Made by a program: the position numbers and the translations under genes
Assembly: GCA_039024635.1 (NCBI GenBank)
Contig: JBCCQA010000006.1
Span: 1-64,000 of the forward strand
Direction: 5' to 3'
DNA from: Kuafuiihalomonas sp039024635
GTDB taxonomy: Bacteria; Myxococcota; Kuafuiibacteriia; Kuafuiibacteriales; Kuafuiibacteriaceae
DNA length: 64,000 bases
Part shown: positions 23,001 through 30,893 of the stretch, one piece after another
Layout of the letters: every line of letters starts with the position of its first letter
Numbering within the stretch: the stretch's first letter is position 1
The notes under the pieces: model-generated
What the model was told of the DNA's origin: nothing
Database searches by the model: none
The model's input: only the letters and a program-made list of their open reading frames with translations

Positions 23001-23508
23001 GAACCTCGTCGTTACGCTCGTAGCGAGGATACTCGTTCAAGACGCGCTCGTAGAGGTTGAGGGCGTTGTCCTTGATGAGCTCGGACTCCCGGATGAAGGA
23101 GGCCCGCTCCGGGGGGCTGCCGCGCTGACCGCTTTCGGCCCAAGCCTGGTAGGCCTTCTCGAAGTCCTCGAACTCCTGGTTGTACTCGAACTTCGACTTC
23201 TCCCAGTAGAGCTCGGCCAAGCGAAAGATCATCTCGGCCTTTCGAGTGTCGTCCGCCCGAGGGATGAGCTCCTTCAGGAGCTGGATCGACTCGTCGCGCT
23301 TTTGGGCGGCCTGATCCGACTTGTCGACGTCGGTCTGGTCAACGACCGTCTCGATCTTGAAGGAGGCGGCCCCTTCGCGTCCGGAATCCACCTCTTCGTC
23401 GGGGGCCGGCTCGCTGGCGGATTCTTCTTCTTGCGCTCGGGCAGGGACACTCGCGACCAGCGCGGAGAGACCAGCCCAGAACAACAGCTTCGCGGGAAGT
23501 TCGCTCAT
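20065..23508 (-). CDS. gltD: GltD/AgmU-like giant periplasmic TPR protein
   Basis: ATG 23508 has AAGGA six bases upstream and opens a signal peptide (LLFWAGLSALVASVPARA); the longer upstream frame is non-coding. The product has 1147 residues, nearly all TPR-type helices (VLNEYPRYERNDEVLFYLG, AVDHYLQLIKQFPQSRLVD, FFEMIEKYPRDKLAKRS), with Lys/Asp-rich linkers near 570-600. Size and place match GltD/AgmU (about 1200 residues), a periplasmic scaffold of the gliding machinery, or NfsD. It overlaps the gltE start. A hydrophilic tail near 1120-1147 may contact partners. This is the longest protein in the window. Confidence 0.65.
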   Translation of the reverse strand: MSELPAKLLFWAGLSALVASVPARAQEEESASEPAPDEEVDSGREGAASFKIETVVDQTDVDKSDQAAQKRDESIQLLKELIPRADDTRKAEMIFRLAELYWEKSKFEYNQEFEDFEKAYQAWAESGQRGSPPERASFIRESELIKDNALNLYERVLNEYPRYERNDEVLFYLGYNEYEAANTEKAVDHYLQLIKQFPQSRLVDDAYLQLGEHYFNNNRLGQAQRAYQKASESDEPRIYNYAIYKLAWCDYNYQDYAAGIKKMKRVIDNAEVVGADKKSVELKSEALNDLARFFSYVDEVDTAFAYFKAKGGEEIAVRYTERLGNLFGDQGKWPLQVQTFRLLIDRYPMSERSPHLQSKIVAAYSQLEDKSQVRTEVERLVDLYRPGTPWYKHHENAGESGAAALEYAYDLTETSLRNLVTEYHRDAQKRQNVETYYLARDIYAKYLDAFSETKAAYEMRYFYAEVLWALLEWKNAALQYDQIARAETNDTAAQKKYQREAAYNQILAYEKIIKEKKDQGDPTTQRKVKEAKDKGQSKQVTRVNISLSDDKEYPEEAIPANELSLAAACDLYFGIADEADKELPAIKFKAAFVYFDHNHFSESAKRFFEMIEKYPRDKLAKRSAYLILDSLGLQKKWDELAFYAGKFKTNDKLVGNDKKFAKEVQELLEGSTYLSIQTAEIKAKALDDGDEKEAAYAAVASRFSKFQEDFATSDYADEATFSAVLIYNNADELDHAIKMAEIFRKTYEPKVHKKKSKLTRRSKKEAREAVDKEMDIVHRNHLLLAEFYERIADFSTSATLYDEFFTDYPGHEKASVALYNAAVYRQGLGDTDDAIAKFTTYYTDHAKGEEAAEVYWRVCELQETKKDWESAAGCYDRFRKRYANAGQAKIFESRYKFATLVDEKLGKRRDAMKEYAWIVQEFPNLKPEEQKKEGAQLAGAHARFELLEPEFQSFSKISFTRLSPKILKSKLGGAQTLACVSTDEAKCEAEGKYLDVLTYGNGDYGICALTRIGQVYRNVADTFRNAPLPKRLTFDQQEIYRAELDAQALGPEEKGLQAFERALDKAYELNIYNECTLTAQENLKELNPDKFPELQKPGYEGADVFIMSKQKPADLVPDEVIEEVIEPANAEGEDARAAAESQGRVNS

Positions 23509-23693
23509 CGTTTGTTCCTTGTAGGTGAGAGGACGCGCGGATGGCGCGGGCCTCGAGAGTGCCGAATGCTCAGACAGGTGCGCCCACAGGCGCAAGCCAG
23601 ATCCGAAACAGCGTGGAATCGCAGATACGGCACCGCCGCTTTTGACAGCGGCAGCAAGGCAGAGGTTCCCAAAAATTCGGGACCGGGGTGGCC
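23509..23693 (-). other. Long intergenic gap inside the glt operon
   Basis: These 185 bases separate the gltC-like stop and the gltD-like start in an otherwise tightly packed operon. They contain a short hairpin (GCCGCT/AGCGGC around TTTGAC, plus-strand 23634-23651) without a T run and no convincing gene. A separate promoter for gltDEFG, or a translational control hairpin, is possible. The gap is the only one over 100 bp between gltA and gltG. Confidence 0.4.
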
Positions 23694-25211
23694 CTACTCG
23701 AAGACCTCGGGGATGCACTCATCCTTGATGGAGTGCTGGTAGTAGCCGAGCTCGTCGATCCAGTACTCACCCTGGAAGGCCCAATACTGGTAGGTCGCGT
23801 TGGGCACGAAAGGCCGAGGTCCTTTGGCCCGGGGACCCTTCGTGATGTCCTTCCCGGCCTCGAGCATCTTCCGCTCCGCGTCCGAGGTCTCGAACTGGAT
23901 GATGCGAGCCTGATTCAGGAAGTCGTCGACGCCGACGTACTGGTTGTTGATGAGCTGCAGACCGAGCCGTCCGGTCAGGGCCTCCCACTGGGCGCGCTGG
24001 TCCTGAAGGAGCGTCACCAAGATGCCCTTGAAGTTTCCGTCGGGGAAATTCTCCTCGGCTTCCGCCAGCTCTGCGTCGACCTGCTCCAGGATGCCCAGGT
24101 AGCGGCTGAACTTCTTGTTGCCCGTGACCCGGAGGCGAACCTCCTCCGGGAAATTGGAGGCGCCGTCGGCCAGGACGCGCACGACCTCCTCGTCGCCGGT
24201 CTGGTTCTCGAGCCAGGTCTTCAGCTCGTCGTTGACGGGCTCATAGACCGCGAAGAAGTCATCGAGGGTCTTTCGCACCCGGTCGAAGTGGCAGACCTGG
24301 AAATAGGTCGTGGCCTTCAAGACGAAGGACTCGGGCCGCAGACGGTCGTCGAAGTATGGCGCGTGGACGGAGTGGACCGCCCCGAGGGCGTTCCCGAACT
24401 GGGCGGCCTGGAAATAGGACCAACCGCGCTCGGCCAGCGACTCGAACCAGTCGTCGGAGAAGCGCGTGACCTGCTCGTAGGACTCGATGCTCCGCTCGAA
24501 GTCGCCCTGAGAGTAGAAGGCTCGGGCCTTACCGAGGGTGGCGAGACGGTAGAGCTTCTTGTCTTCCTCTTCGAGGCTGCCCTTCGTCACCTCCTGCAGG
24601 CGGGTGAAGATCGTAATGGCCTCGCTGTAGTCGGCCTGGCCCTGCTGGATGGCCACCTGAACCTGAATGATGGCCAAGTGGTACTGGGCCTTCTTGTAGT
24701 AGGGCGAGCTCTCGTCCGTGATGGCGCGGAAAAAGTCGCTCGCCGCCTGCAGGTCGGCCTGCCGCTCGGTCAACAGACCGATCATGTAGTTGATGGCGTT
24801 GAGGTCCTCCGCTTCGAGCTGAGCGAAAGAGCCGGTGTAGCCCCGGTTGATGACTTCGGGAACGATCAGGTCGTCCTGGAGCCCTTCGGCCACGCGAAGC
24901 AGCCCGCGGGTCGCCCGAAGGAAGTAGGGGTGCTCCTCACCTTGGTTGAACACCTCTCCGTAGAACTGGAAAGCCGGGAGGAGATAGCCCGCTCGGTAGA
25001 GCGAGTGCCCCAGGTAATACTCTGCCCGGTAGCGGTCGTCGACGTCGTCGGTGTTCTGCGCAACGTCGAAGAACAGGTAGGCCGCGTCGGCGAAGTTGTC
25101 GTCGTTATAGGCGCGAACCGCGTTGTCGATGTCCTGGGCCCACGCCGGTGTGGCGTACACCAGGGCACCGAGCACGGCCGCGACTCTAAAGCTGCGCATG
25201 GTCGTCTTCAT
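23694..25211 (-). CDS. gltC: GltC-like periplasmic TPR protein
   Basis: ATG 25211 has AGGGGA upstream and is followed by a signal peptide (RVAAVLGALVYATPAWA). The 505 residues are mostly TPR-like repeats (AEYYLGHSLYRAGYLLPAF, ATLGKARAFYSQGDFERSI, LAERGWSYFQAAQFGNALG) with a C-terminal region of about 150 residues that keeps a conserved look (DFLNQARIIQFETSDAER, then YQYWAFQGEYWIDELG). The family and order match GltC/NfsC, which follow the GltA/GltB barrels and bridge them to the periplasmic scaffold. The start of this gene nearly overlaps the gltB-like stop. Confidence 0.62.
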   Translation of the reverse strand: MKTTMRSFRVAAVLGALVYATPAWAQDIDNAVRAYNDDNFADAAYLFFDVAQNTDDVDDRYRAEYYLGHSLYRAGYLLPAFQFYGEVFNQGEEHPYFLRATRGLLRVAEGLQDDLIVPEVINRGYTGSFAQLEAEDLNAINYMIGLLTERQADLQAASDFFRAITDESSPYYKKAQYHLAIIQVQVAIQQGQADYSEAITIFTRLQEVTKGSLEEEDKKLYRLATLGKARAFYSQGDFERSIESYEQVTRFSDDWFESLAERGWSYFQAAQFGNALGAVHSVHAPYFDDRLRPESFVLKATTYFQVCHFDRVRKTLDDFFAVYEPVNDELKTWLENQTGDEEVVRVLADGASNFPEEVRLRVTGNKKFSRYLGILEQVDAELAEAEENFPDGNFKGILVTLLQDQRAQWEALTGRLGLQLINNQYVGVDDFLNQARIIQFETSDAERKMLEAGKDITKGPRAKGPRPFVPNATYQYWAFQGEYWIDELGYYQHSIKDECIPEVFE

Positions 25212-25222
25212 GGGTCCCCTGC

Positions 25223-26095
25223 TCAAAAGAGAATGCTCACGCCGACGTTGGCGTAGATGTTGTTGCGGATGGCGTCGCTGTACTGGAGCGGCGCCGAAGT
25301 CTCACCGAGGGGGCCAGAGTCACCCTCTCGCGGGGGCCGGAAGACGGAGCTCGCAAAGAGGTAGTCTCGAACCTCGGCCTTCAAGCCAATGGTCTCGTTG
25401 AAGTAGAAGCGAAAGCCGCCTCCGAAGACGGCCATGGGCCGGAAGGTGTTGGGCTCGTACACCGGACGCTCCCCGTCGGGGCAGACGGCGGGGGTTCCGT
25501 TCTCTCCACCGTCGAAGCGGGGGTCGATGCGGAAGTTGGCGGTACACTCGACGCGGGTCTCCCCGACCGCGACCCCCGTAGTCAGGTAGAAGTTGAAGTT
25601 GCCGAGCTGGCGGCCAGCAATCTCGAGCTTTCCGTAGATGGGGCTCCACTGCACCCCGAGACCGGCCGCCCACAGCAGCTGGGTCTGGGTCGCGAACTGG
25701 GGCCGCAGGTTGGCCTGGTCGAAGATCTCGTTCAGGGCCCCCGACTCACCCGGGAAGAAGTACCCGCCAAAAGCCTCCAGACCCAAGTTCTCGGCCACGT
25801 GATAGGTCACGCTGGCCACCGGGGCGTAGCTCTGAACGAAGCGGTCGTTGAAGAGGGCCGAGAACATGATCGAGATCTCGACCTTGTCTTTGATGAGATA
25901 GGCCTTCTGCTGAACCGCGTAGATGGTCTCTTCGCTGTCGGTGACCCGGGCGAAGCCAGGGGAAGAGTCCGAGCCTACGTCGGCGGGCGGTGCGGCCTCG
26001 GGGGTCTCGGCCGCCTCGTCCTGGGCGCGAGCAAGTTGGGTACTGCCGATGGCCATCCCGAGAGCGATGAGGGTGGTTTTTGTTATGAATCGCAT
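25223..26095 (-). CDS. gltB: GltB-like outer-membrane beta-barrel
   Basis: The protein has 290 residues: a signal peptide (TTLIALGMAIGSTQLARA), an Ala/Pro/Glu-rich linker to about residue 45, then a barrel of alternating strands ending in YANVGVSILF. Typical barrel segments are VTYHVAENLGLEAFGGYFF and FRPMAVFGGGFRFYFNETI. It looks like the myxobacterial outer-membrane barrel family that also contains GltA/NfsA-B. The next gene upstream is a similar barrel. In Myxococcus GltA and GltB form outer-membrane platforms with GltC. Confidence 0.6.
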   Translation of the reverse strand: MRFITKTTLIALGMAIGSTQLARAQDEAAETPEAAPPADVGSDSSPGFARVTDSEETIYAVQQKAYLIKDKVEISIMFSALFNDRFVQSYAPVASVTYHVAENLGLEAFGGYFFPGESGALNEIFDQANLRPQFATQTQLLWAAGLGVQWSPIYGKLEIAGRQLGNFNFYLTTGVAVGETRVECTANFRIDPRFDGGENGTPAVCPDGERPVYEPNTFRPMAVFGGGFRFYFNETIGLKAEVRDYLFASSVFRPPREGDSGPLGETSAPLQYSDAIRNNIYANVGVSILF

Positions 26096-26107
26096 GGGTG
26101 GGCTTCC

Positions 26108-26866
26108 TCAGAACATGACCTGAAAGCCCAGCTGAATCTGCTGGACGTTGGTGAGGGCGGTGCTCGGGGCATCGTCTGGCCCCGTATTGATGTTCAACTC
26201 ACCCTGCGGGATGTCGGGCTCGAACATCAGGATGTGCCGGTACTCGATGCGCAAAGCCAGGAAGTCGACGAAGTGAAAGCGAGTGCCGAAGCCAGCGTTC
26301 GCGTAGCCCGTCGTCTCGCTCACGGAATCCGTGCTCCCGACAGGGCCTACGGTCCGCTCGACACCGGTCAAACCGCCCCCGACCAAGACGAAGAGGTCGA
26401 AGGCCGGGTTGTACTCCGACGCAAAAGACACGCGGCCATAGAGAGGGGTGAAGGTAACGTCGGCGCCCGCCATCCACTGCATCCGGAACAGGTCGGGCAG
26501 GGGCGCTCGGCCGCTCTGGCGCACTTCGTCCGCCACCACGCTGATCTCGTCGGTGGCAAAGATGCCGCCGACGAGCCCGACGCCTAGCCAATCCAGGAAG
26601 TTGTAGTTCACCCCCAGGATGCCGCCATTGGACTCGGTGAACTTACCGGTCAGGGGCGTCGAGAAGAGCAGGTAAGCCTGGAGCTTGCCCTCGTTGCCGT
26701 AGCGCTTGTCGATGAGGACGGGGAGCGTCGAAGGGTCTTCGCCTCCTTGGAGTGCGTGGGCCGGCTGGCTGCTGGCCAGCAAGAAGCCGCAGCTCAGGGC
26801 GCCCAATAGCGCGGCTCTTGTGAGGCGCGCCACGCGGTGGGGCATGGATCTTTTCAGGGTACGCAT
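26108..26866 (-). CDS. gltA: GltA-like outer-membrane beta-barrel, first gene of the operon
   Basis: ATG 26866 gives a long basic signal peptide (RAALLGALSCGFLLASSQPAHA) and 252 residues; the longer frame to 26986 lacks a signal start. The mature part is a barrel (VNYNFLDWLGVGLVGGIFA, DFLALRIEYRHILMFEP) ending in IQLGFQVMF. It is the first of eight colinear genes matching gltA-H/nfsA-H, and the gap of 116 bp to the upstream pdxJ-like gene probably contains the operon promoter. No clear promoter boxes were identified. Confidence 0.6.
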   Translation of the reverse strand: MRTLKRSMPHRVARLTRAALLGALSCGFLLASSQPAHALQGGEDPSTLPVLIDKRYGNEGKLQAYLLFSTPLTGKFTESNGGILGVNYNFLDWLGVGLVGGIFATDEISVVADEVRQSGRAPLPDLFRMQWMAGADVTFTPLYGRVSFASEYNPAFDLFVLVGGGLTGVERTVGPVGSTDSVSETTGYANAGFGTRFHFVDFLALRIEYRHILMFEPDIPQGELNINTGPDDAPSTALTNVQQIQLGFQVMF

Positions 26867-26982
26867 GGGCAGTGCTGGCGCGATTGTGACGGCACGCGCA
26901 TCGGCGGGGTCGCTAGCATGTGGATTTGACGGAGGCAACATCAAGAAACGGCGGGTATTTGCGCACCTCGCCTGACCCGGAC

Positions 26983-27717
26983 TCAACTGCGGAGAAGATC
27001 GATGCGCGCATCACGAAGCAGGTCGACCATGTCTCGGCAGGCTTGCTCGAAGCCCACGAGGAGCGCCCGCGCCACAACCGCGTGGCCGACGTCGACCTGA
27101 CCGATCTCCGCGATCCGACCCACCGGGGGGACGTCTCCGTAGCCCAGTCCGTCACCGGCCACGACCCACAGGCCCAGTTTCTTCGCGGTCTTGGCCGCGT
27201 CTCGCAGTCGGGCGAGGGCTTCGCTTCGCTCCGCGAGATGTCGCGCCTCTTCGTAGCGGGTGGTGTTCAGGTCGACGAAATCCGCGCCCGCCTTGTGGGC
27301 CGAGCGCACCAGCTCGATCTCGGGCTCGACCCGCACTCCGACGTCTATGCCTGCCTCCTTCAAGATAGGGGCGCTTCGCTGCACCGCCTCGCGGCTCTGC
27401 AACAGGTCGAGGCCGAGGGCGTCCCCGCTCAGGCGGTCCCTGAGATCGGGTACGAACACCACGCGATCGGGTCGGAGCTCCAAAGCAAGGCCCAAGGTCT
27501 CCTTGATAGGCTCCATCCGCACGGTGAGCTTGGCTTCGACGACCTGCCTGAGCACGTGGGCGTCCCGGCTCGCCTCAGCGTCCAGGCGCAGGACGATACT
27601 CTCCGCGCCCGCCCGCTCGGCGGCGAGCGCCACGTCGACCGGGTCCGGCCTCTGCCCGCGAGCCATCCGCCGAAGGCGGATCACGTGGTCGACGTGGACA
27701 CCAAGTCGACTGCGCAT
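26983..27717 (-). CDS. PdxJ-like protein with altered catalytic motifs
   Basis: Start ATG 27717, one base after the glmM stop, gives 244 residues of the PdxJ (pyridoxine 5'-phosphate synthase) fold: RLGVHVDHVIRLR at the start, GIDVGVRVEPEIELVRSA in the middle and VDVGHAVVARALLVGFEQA near the end. Key family motifs are changed. The HLREDRRHI loop reads RLDAEASRD, the NLEM Glu position reads TVRM, TTEGG reads LSGDA, and the AGHGL His reads AGDGL. These are residues known for catalysis in PdxJ, so normal activity is unlikely. It may have a new role. Confidence 0.7.
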   Translation of the reverse strand: MRSRLGVHVDHVIRLRRMARGQRPDPVDVALAAERAGAESIVLRLDAEASRDAHVLRQVVEAKLTVRMEPIKETLGLALELRPDRVVFVPDLRDRLSGDALGLDLLQSREAVQRSAPILKEAGIDVGVRVEPEIELVRSAHKAGADFVDLNTTRYEEARHLAERSEALARLRDAAKTAKKLGLWVVAGDGLGYGDVPPVGRIAEIGQVDVGHAVVARALLVGFEQACRDMVDLLRDARIDLLRS

Positions 27718-27718
27718 C

Positions 27719-29086
27719 TCAGACCCCTGCCTTGCTCGCCACTTCGGCTTCCAGTTGGGATGCGAGGTCCTGGGCCAAACAGCGGGTTCTCTCAAGGTCC
27801 GGACCTTCCACCATGATGCGCGCCTTGTTCTCGGTCCCGGAGTAGCGAACCAGCACTCGCCCTTCCCGGCCCAGCTCCGACTCGACCTTCGCGATCAGGG
27901 CACAGGTCTTCTCCAAGCTCTCGAGGGGTGGCTTGGCCAAGACCTTCACATTCACCAGATGCTGAGGCACGGGTTCGAAGCTGGAGCCCAGCTCTCTGAG
28001 GCTTCGCCCGGTTCGAGCCATGAGTTCCAAGACCTGGAGCGCTGCCACGCAGCCATCCCCGGTCGACGCATGGTCGAGAAAAATCAGATGGCCGCTCTGC
28101 TCCCCGCCAAAGCGATAGCCGTGGGCCCGCATGCACTCGACGACGTAGCGGTCGCCGACGGGGGTACGGACGAGCTTCCCACCGGCTCGCTCGAGTGCCC
28201 GCTCGAGTCCGATGTTCGACATCACCGTGCTCACGACCGTGTTGTGGGGCAGGGCCTGCTTCTGGATCAGCTCCGCCCCACACATGGCCATGACCGCGTC
28301 GCCGTTCACGATCTCGCCCCCTTCGTCGACGACGATGAGTCTATCGGCATCACCATCGAGGGCGACGCCGGCGTGGGCCCCTTGCTCTCGGACCGCTGCT
28401 TGGAGGTGACTCGGATCCGTAGCGCCGCAAGCCTCGTTGATGTTGCGTCCATTCGGTGCAACGCCGAGAGGAACGACCGTGGCCCCCAACTCCTCCAGCA
28501 TCATGGGCGCCACGCGGTAGGCGGCGCCGTGGGCGCAGTCGACGACGAGCTTCATGCCTTCCAAGGTCTGCTCGGGGGCGAAGGTGCTCTTCACGAACTG
28601 TACGTAGCGCCCCCGAGCGTCCTCCATCTTGACCGTCTTTCCGATCTCCGTCGCGGTGGGGCGGATGTCGTCGATGCGCCCCGACTCTAGGAGGGCCTCG
28701 ATCTCGGCTTCGATGGCGTCGGCCAGCTTGAAACCGTCGGCCCCGAAGAACTTGATGCCGTTATCCTGGAAGGGGTTGTGGCTGGCGCTGATCATGATGC
28801 CGGCGTCGCAGCGCAAGGTGCGGGTCAGGAAGGCGACGGCCGGGGTCGGCATGGGCCCCACCAGGATGACGTCGACTCCCAAGGAGCACACGCCGGAAGA
28901 AATGGCGAACTCCAGCATGTAGCCCGAAATCCGGGTGTCCTTGCCGACCACGATGCGATGACGATGGTCTCCCCGATTCGAGATGTGGGCGATCGCCCGC
29001 CCGAGTTGCAGTGCGACCTCTGCCGTCATGGGGAAGGTGTTGGCCACGCCCCGAATGCCGTCTGTGCCAAACAGCTTGCGTTTCAT
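27719..29086 (-). CDS. glmM: Phosphoglucosamine mutase
   Basis: The protein has 455 residues, the usual length, and converts glucosamine-6-phosphate to glucosamine-1-phosphate for UDP-GlcNAc synthesis. The start KLFGTDGIRG, the active-site phosphoserine loop at Ser102 (MISASHNPFQDNG), the Mg site (LDGDADRLIVVDEGG), the sugar-binding loop (GGEQSGHLIF) and the phosphate-binding loop (RYSGTENKARIMVEG) are all present. The start overlaps the folP stop as ATGA, the usual folP-glmM arrangement. Confidence 0.95.
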   Translation of the reverse strand: MKRKLFGTDGIRGVANTFPMTAEVALQLGRAIAHISNRGDHRHRIVVGKDTRISGYMLEFAISSGVCSLGVDVILVGPMPTPAVAFLTRTLRCDAGIMISASHNPFQDNGIKFFGADGFKLADAIEAEIEALLESGRIDDIRPTATEIGKTVKMEDARGRYVQFVKSTFAPEQTLEGMKLVVDCAHGAAYRVAPMMLEELGATVVPLGVAPNGRNINEACGATDPSHLQAAVREQGAHAGVALDGDADRLIVVDEGGEIVNGDAVMAMCGAELIQKQALPHNTVVSTVMSNIGLERALERAGGKLVRTPVGDRYVVECMRAHGYRFGGEQSGHLIFLDHASTGDGCVAALQVLELMARTGRSLRELGSSFEPVPQHLVNVKVLAKPPLESLEKTCALIAKVESELGREGRVLVRYSGTENKARIMVEGPDLERTRCLAQDLASQLEAEVASKAGV

Positions 29087-29922
29087 CGGCTATCTCCCAG
29101 GTGCCCGTGCACCCACGCGTCGCTCATTCGTACCACGTCTTTGGCGGCCTGAACGTCGTGGACCCGCACCAAGTCGGCCCCACCCGCGATGGCGAGGGCT
29201 ACCGTCGCCGCGGTACCCATTTCCCGCTGGTCCACCGGACGACCCGTAATTCGGCCAATGAAACCCTTCCGGCTCGTCCCAACCAGGATGGGGCATCCCG
29301 GCCAAGGCCGAAGGCGGTCCAGGTTCCGAAGAAGGTCGAGATTTTCAGCGTCCGTCTTGCCGAAGCCGATACCCGGATCGACCGCGATGGCGCTTCGCTC
29401 CACCCCGGCTTCCAGCGCACGCTGGACCGAGACGTGGAGGGCGGCCCCCACGGCGGCGACGACTCCACCCTCGTAGGTCCAGGTTCCTTCCTGCATGGTC
29501 CGCGGTCGGGCACGAGCGTGTGAAAGAACTAGCAGCGCCTTCTTTTCCGCCGCTACCTCGAGAATCTCGGGCTCGAAGGTGCCGCCCGAGATGTCGTTCA
29601 CGATGCTCGCGCCAGCCGTCAGCGCCCGGGCGGCCACTTCGGCCTTGTAGGTGTCGATGGAGACCCGGACCCCCAGGCCGTCGAGGGCTTCTATTGTGGG
29701 CAGCACCCGGGCAATCTCGTCGGCTTCGGAAACGGGCTCGGCTCCGGGTCGGGTCGATTCGCCACCGACGTCGACGATGTGAGCCCCCTCCACCATCATG
29801 CTTTGAGCGCGATCCACCGCCACCCGGGGCTCGACGGCCAGGCCGCCGTCCGAGAAAGAGTCCGGCGTGACGTTGAGCACGCCCATGATCTGCGTGGGCG
29901 GGCTCTGACTCCAGCCGGGCAT
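29083..29922 (-). CDS. folP: Dihydropteroate synthase
   Basis: The protein has 279 residues. It joins p-aminobenzoate and dihydropterin pyrophosphate in folate synthesis. Family motifs in order are IMGVLNVTPDSFSDGG, VDVGGESTRPGA, SIVNDISGG, DPGIGFGKT, VGTSRKGFIG and VRVHDV. The reading frame is intact and coupled to glmM. It diverges from the hypothetical gene at 30006 across 83 bp, which must hold the promoters of both. Confidence 0.95.
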   Translation of the reverse strand: MPGWSQSPPTQIMGVLNVTPDSFSDGGLAVEPRVAVDRAQSMMVEGAHIVDVGGESTRPGAEPVSEADEIARVLPTIEALDGLGVRVSIDTYKAEVAARALTAGASIVNDISGGTFEPEILEVAAEKKALLVLSHARARPRTMQEGTWTYEGGVVAAVGAALHVSVQRALEAGVERSAIAVDPGIGFGKTDAENLDLLRNLDRLRPWPGCPILVGTSRKGFIGRITGRPVDQREMGTAATVALAIAGGADLVRVHDVQAAKDVVRMSDAWVHGHLGDSR

Positions 29923-30005
29923 GGAAGGCCCGCTATCTCTTCTCGAAGCTCGGGATCAAGAAGTTCAGATCGCCTCGCGACAGCGGTCCGGCTACGACGG
30001 AGGGG

Positions 30006-30839
30006 ATGGGGGGACTGCAGGTCCACCTCGACGGAGCTCGCCTCCGACGGGCGGGATTCGCGATGGAGTCGATCCTCCCCGGAGGGATCGAGCGCGAGGA
30101 CTGCGGCCGGGTCAGCCGTCTGGACCTCCGGTGGCTAGGCGATCGACTGCAGGAAGGCCTGCGAGGCCCTCGCGCCCGGGCGGCCCGACAGTCCCTGGAC
30201 GGCGTCCATGCCCTGCAGAAGGTCATGCAGCAGCACCACGCGGACTCCGCCGTTTATGTCGCCCCCGAAGAGTACGGCCTTCCCACCCGGCTGCGTACTG
30301 CAGCCATCGAGATCGACTTCGTCTTCGGCGATAGGGACGGGAGCGTAGGCCTGGACGACCTGGGCGCGGCTCGATCTCGCTACGCGAAGGTCAGGGGGCC
30401 CATCGCCTGGAACCGGCTCTTGGTCGCGGACGAGATCGAGCGCGCTCTGTTTCCTGGTCGAGTCCTCAACTCTACCGATGGCCCCAAACTCGGACCAGAA
30501 GCATGGCTCGACGGCGGGCGAGACCCGATGGGACGCCTGCGTAGACTGCTCTCGGTCGTCGACGACGCGACGCTGGCGCGGACCTACGCCGATGCCGCCG
30601 CACGCTCCGAGACGCTCGGCCATCAAGAGCGCGCGCCCGGTCAGCATCGCCTGCTGAGAGAAGGCATGATGCTCATGGGGCAAGAAATGAGTCGTCGTCG
30701 CAGCGTGCGCCCGACCCTGAGCGACATCGCCCGAATTGGAAGGAGCGACCCCGGAATGCGCCCCTTCTTGGAAACGGCGGTCCAAATGTCGAAGCGTCTG
30801 CATCCAGACCGAATCCTGACCCCCTTCTTCGCAGCCTGA
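30006..30839 (+). CDS. Hypothetical protein, first of a rightward envelope gene series
   Basis: The protein has 277 residues from ATG 30006, with no signal peptide, probably cytoplasmic. The sequence mixes strands (TAAIEIDFVFGDRDGSVG) and helices (RLLSVVDDATLARTYADAA), with basic C-terminal sequence (VQMSKRLHPDRILTPFF). The plus frame has better coding character than the long minus frame overlapping it. No family recognised. The next genes on this strand are mostly exported, so it may regulate or support them. Confidence 0.5.
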   Translation: MGGLQVHLDGARLRRAGFAMESILPGGIEREDCGRVSRLDLRWLGDRLQEGLRGPRARAARQSLDGVHALQKVMQQHHADSAVYVAPEEYGLPTRLRTAAIEIDFVFGDRDGSVGLDDLGAARSRYAKVRGPIAWNRLLVADEIERALFPGRVLNSTDGPKLGPEAWLDGGRDPMGRLRRLLSVVDDATLARTYADAAARSETLGHQERAPGQHRLLREGMMLMGQEMSRRRSVRPTLSDIARIGRSDPGMRPFLETAVQMSKRLHPDRILTPFFAA

Positions 30840-30840
30840 G

Positions 30841-30860
30841 CATCGGTCGGCCGACCGATG
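30841..30860. repeat. Perfect 20-bp palindrome between two genes
   Basis: The half-site CATCGGTCGG is followed at once by its exact reverse complement, starting one base after the stop of the upstream gene and 33 bp before the next start. No loop and no T run are present, so it is more like an operator or protein-binding site than a terminator. It could control the secreted-protein genes downstream. Confidence 0.7.
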
Positions 30861-30893
30861 CCGCGGGGGAGGCGTCGCCTTCAGCCTGGGCTC

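Noticed and set aside
23634..23651. Hairpin GCCGCT/AGCGGC as an intrinsic terminator
   Set aside because: There is no T run on either strand after the stem; kept only as a possible control element.
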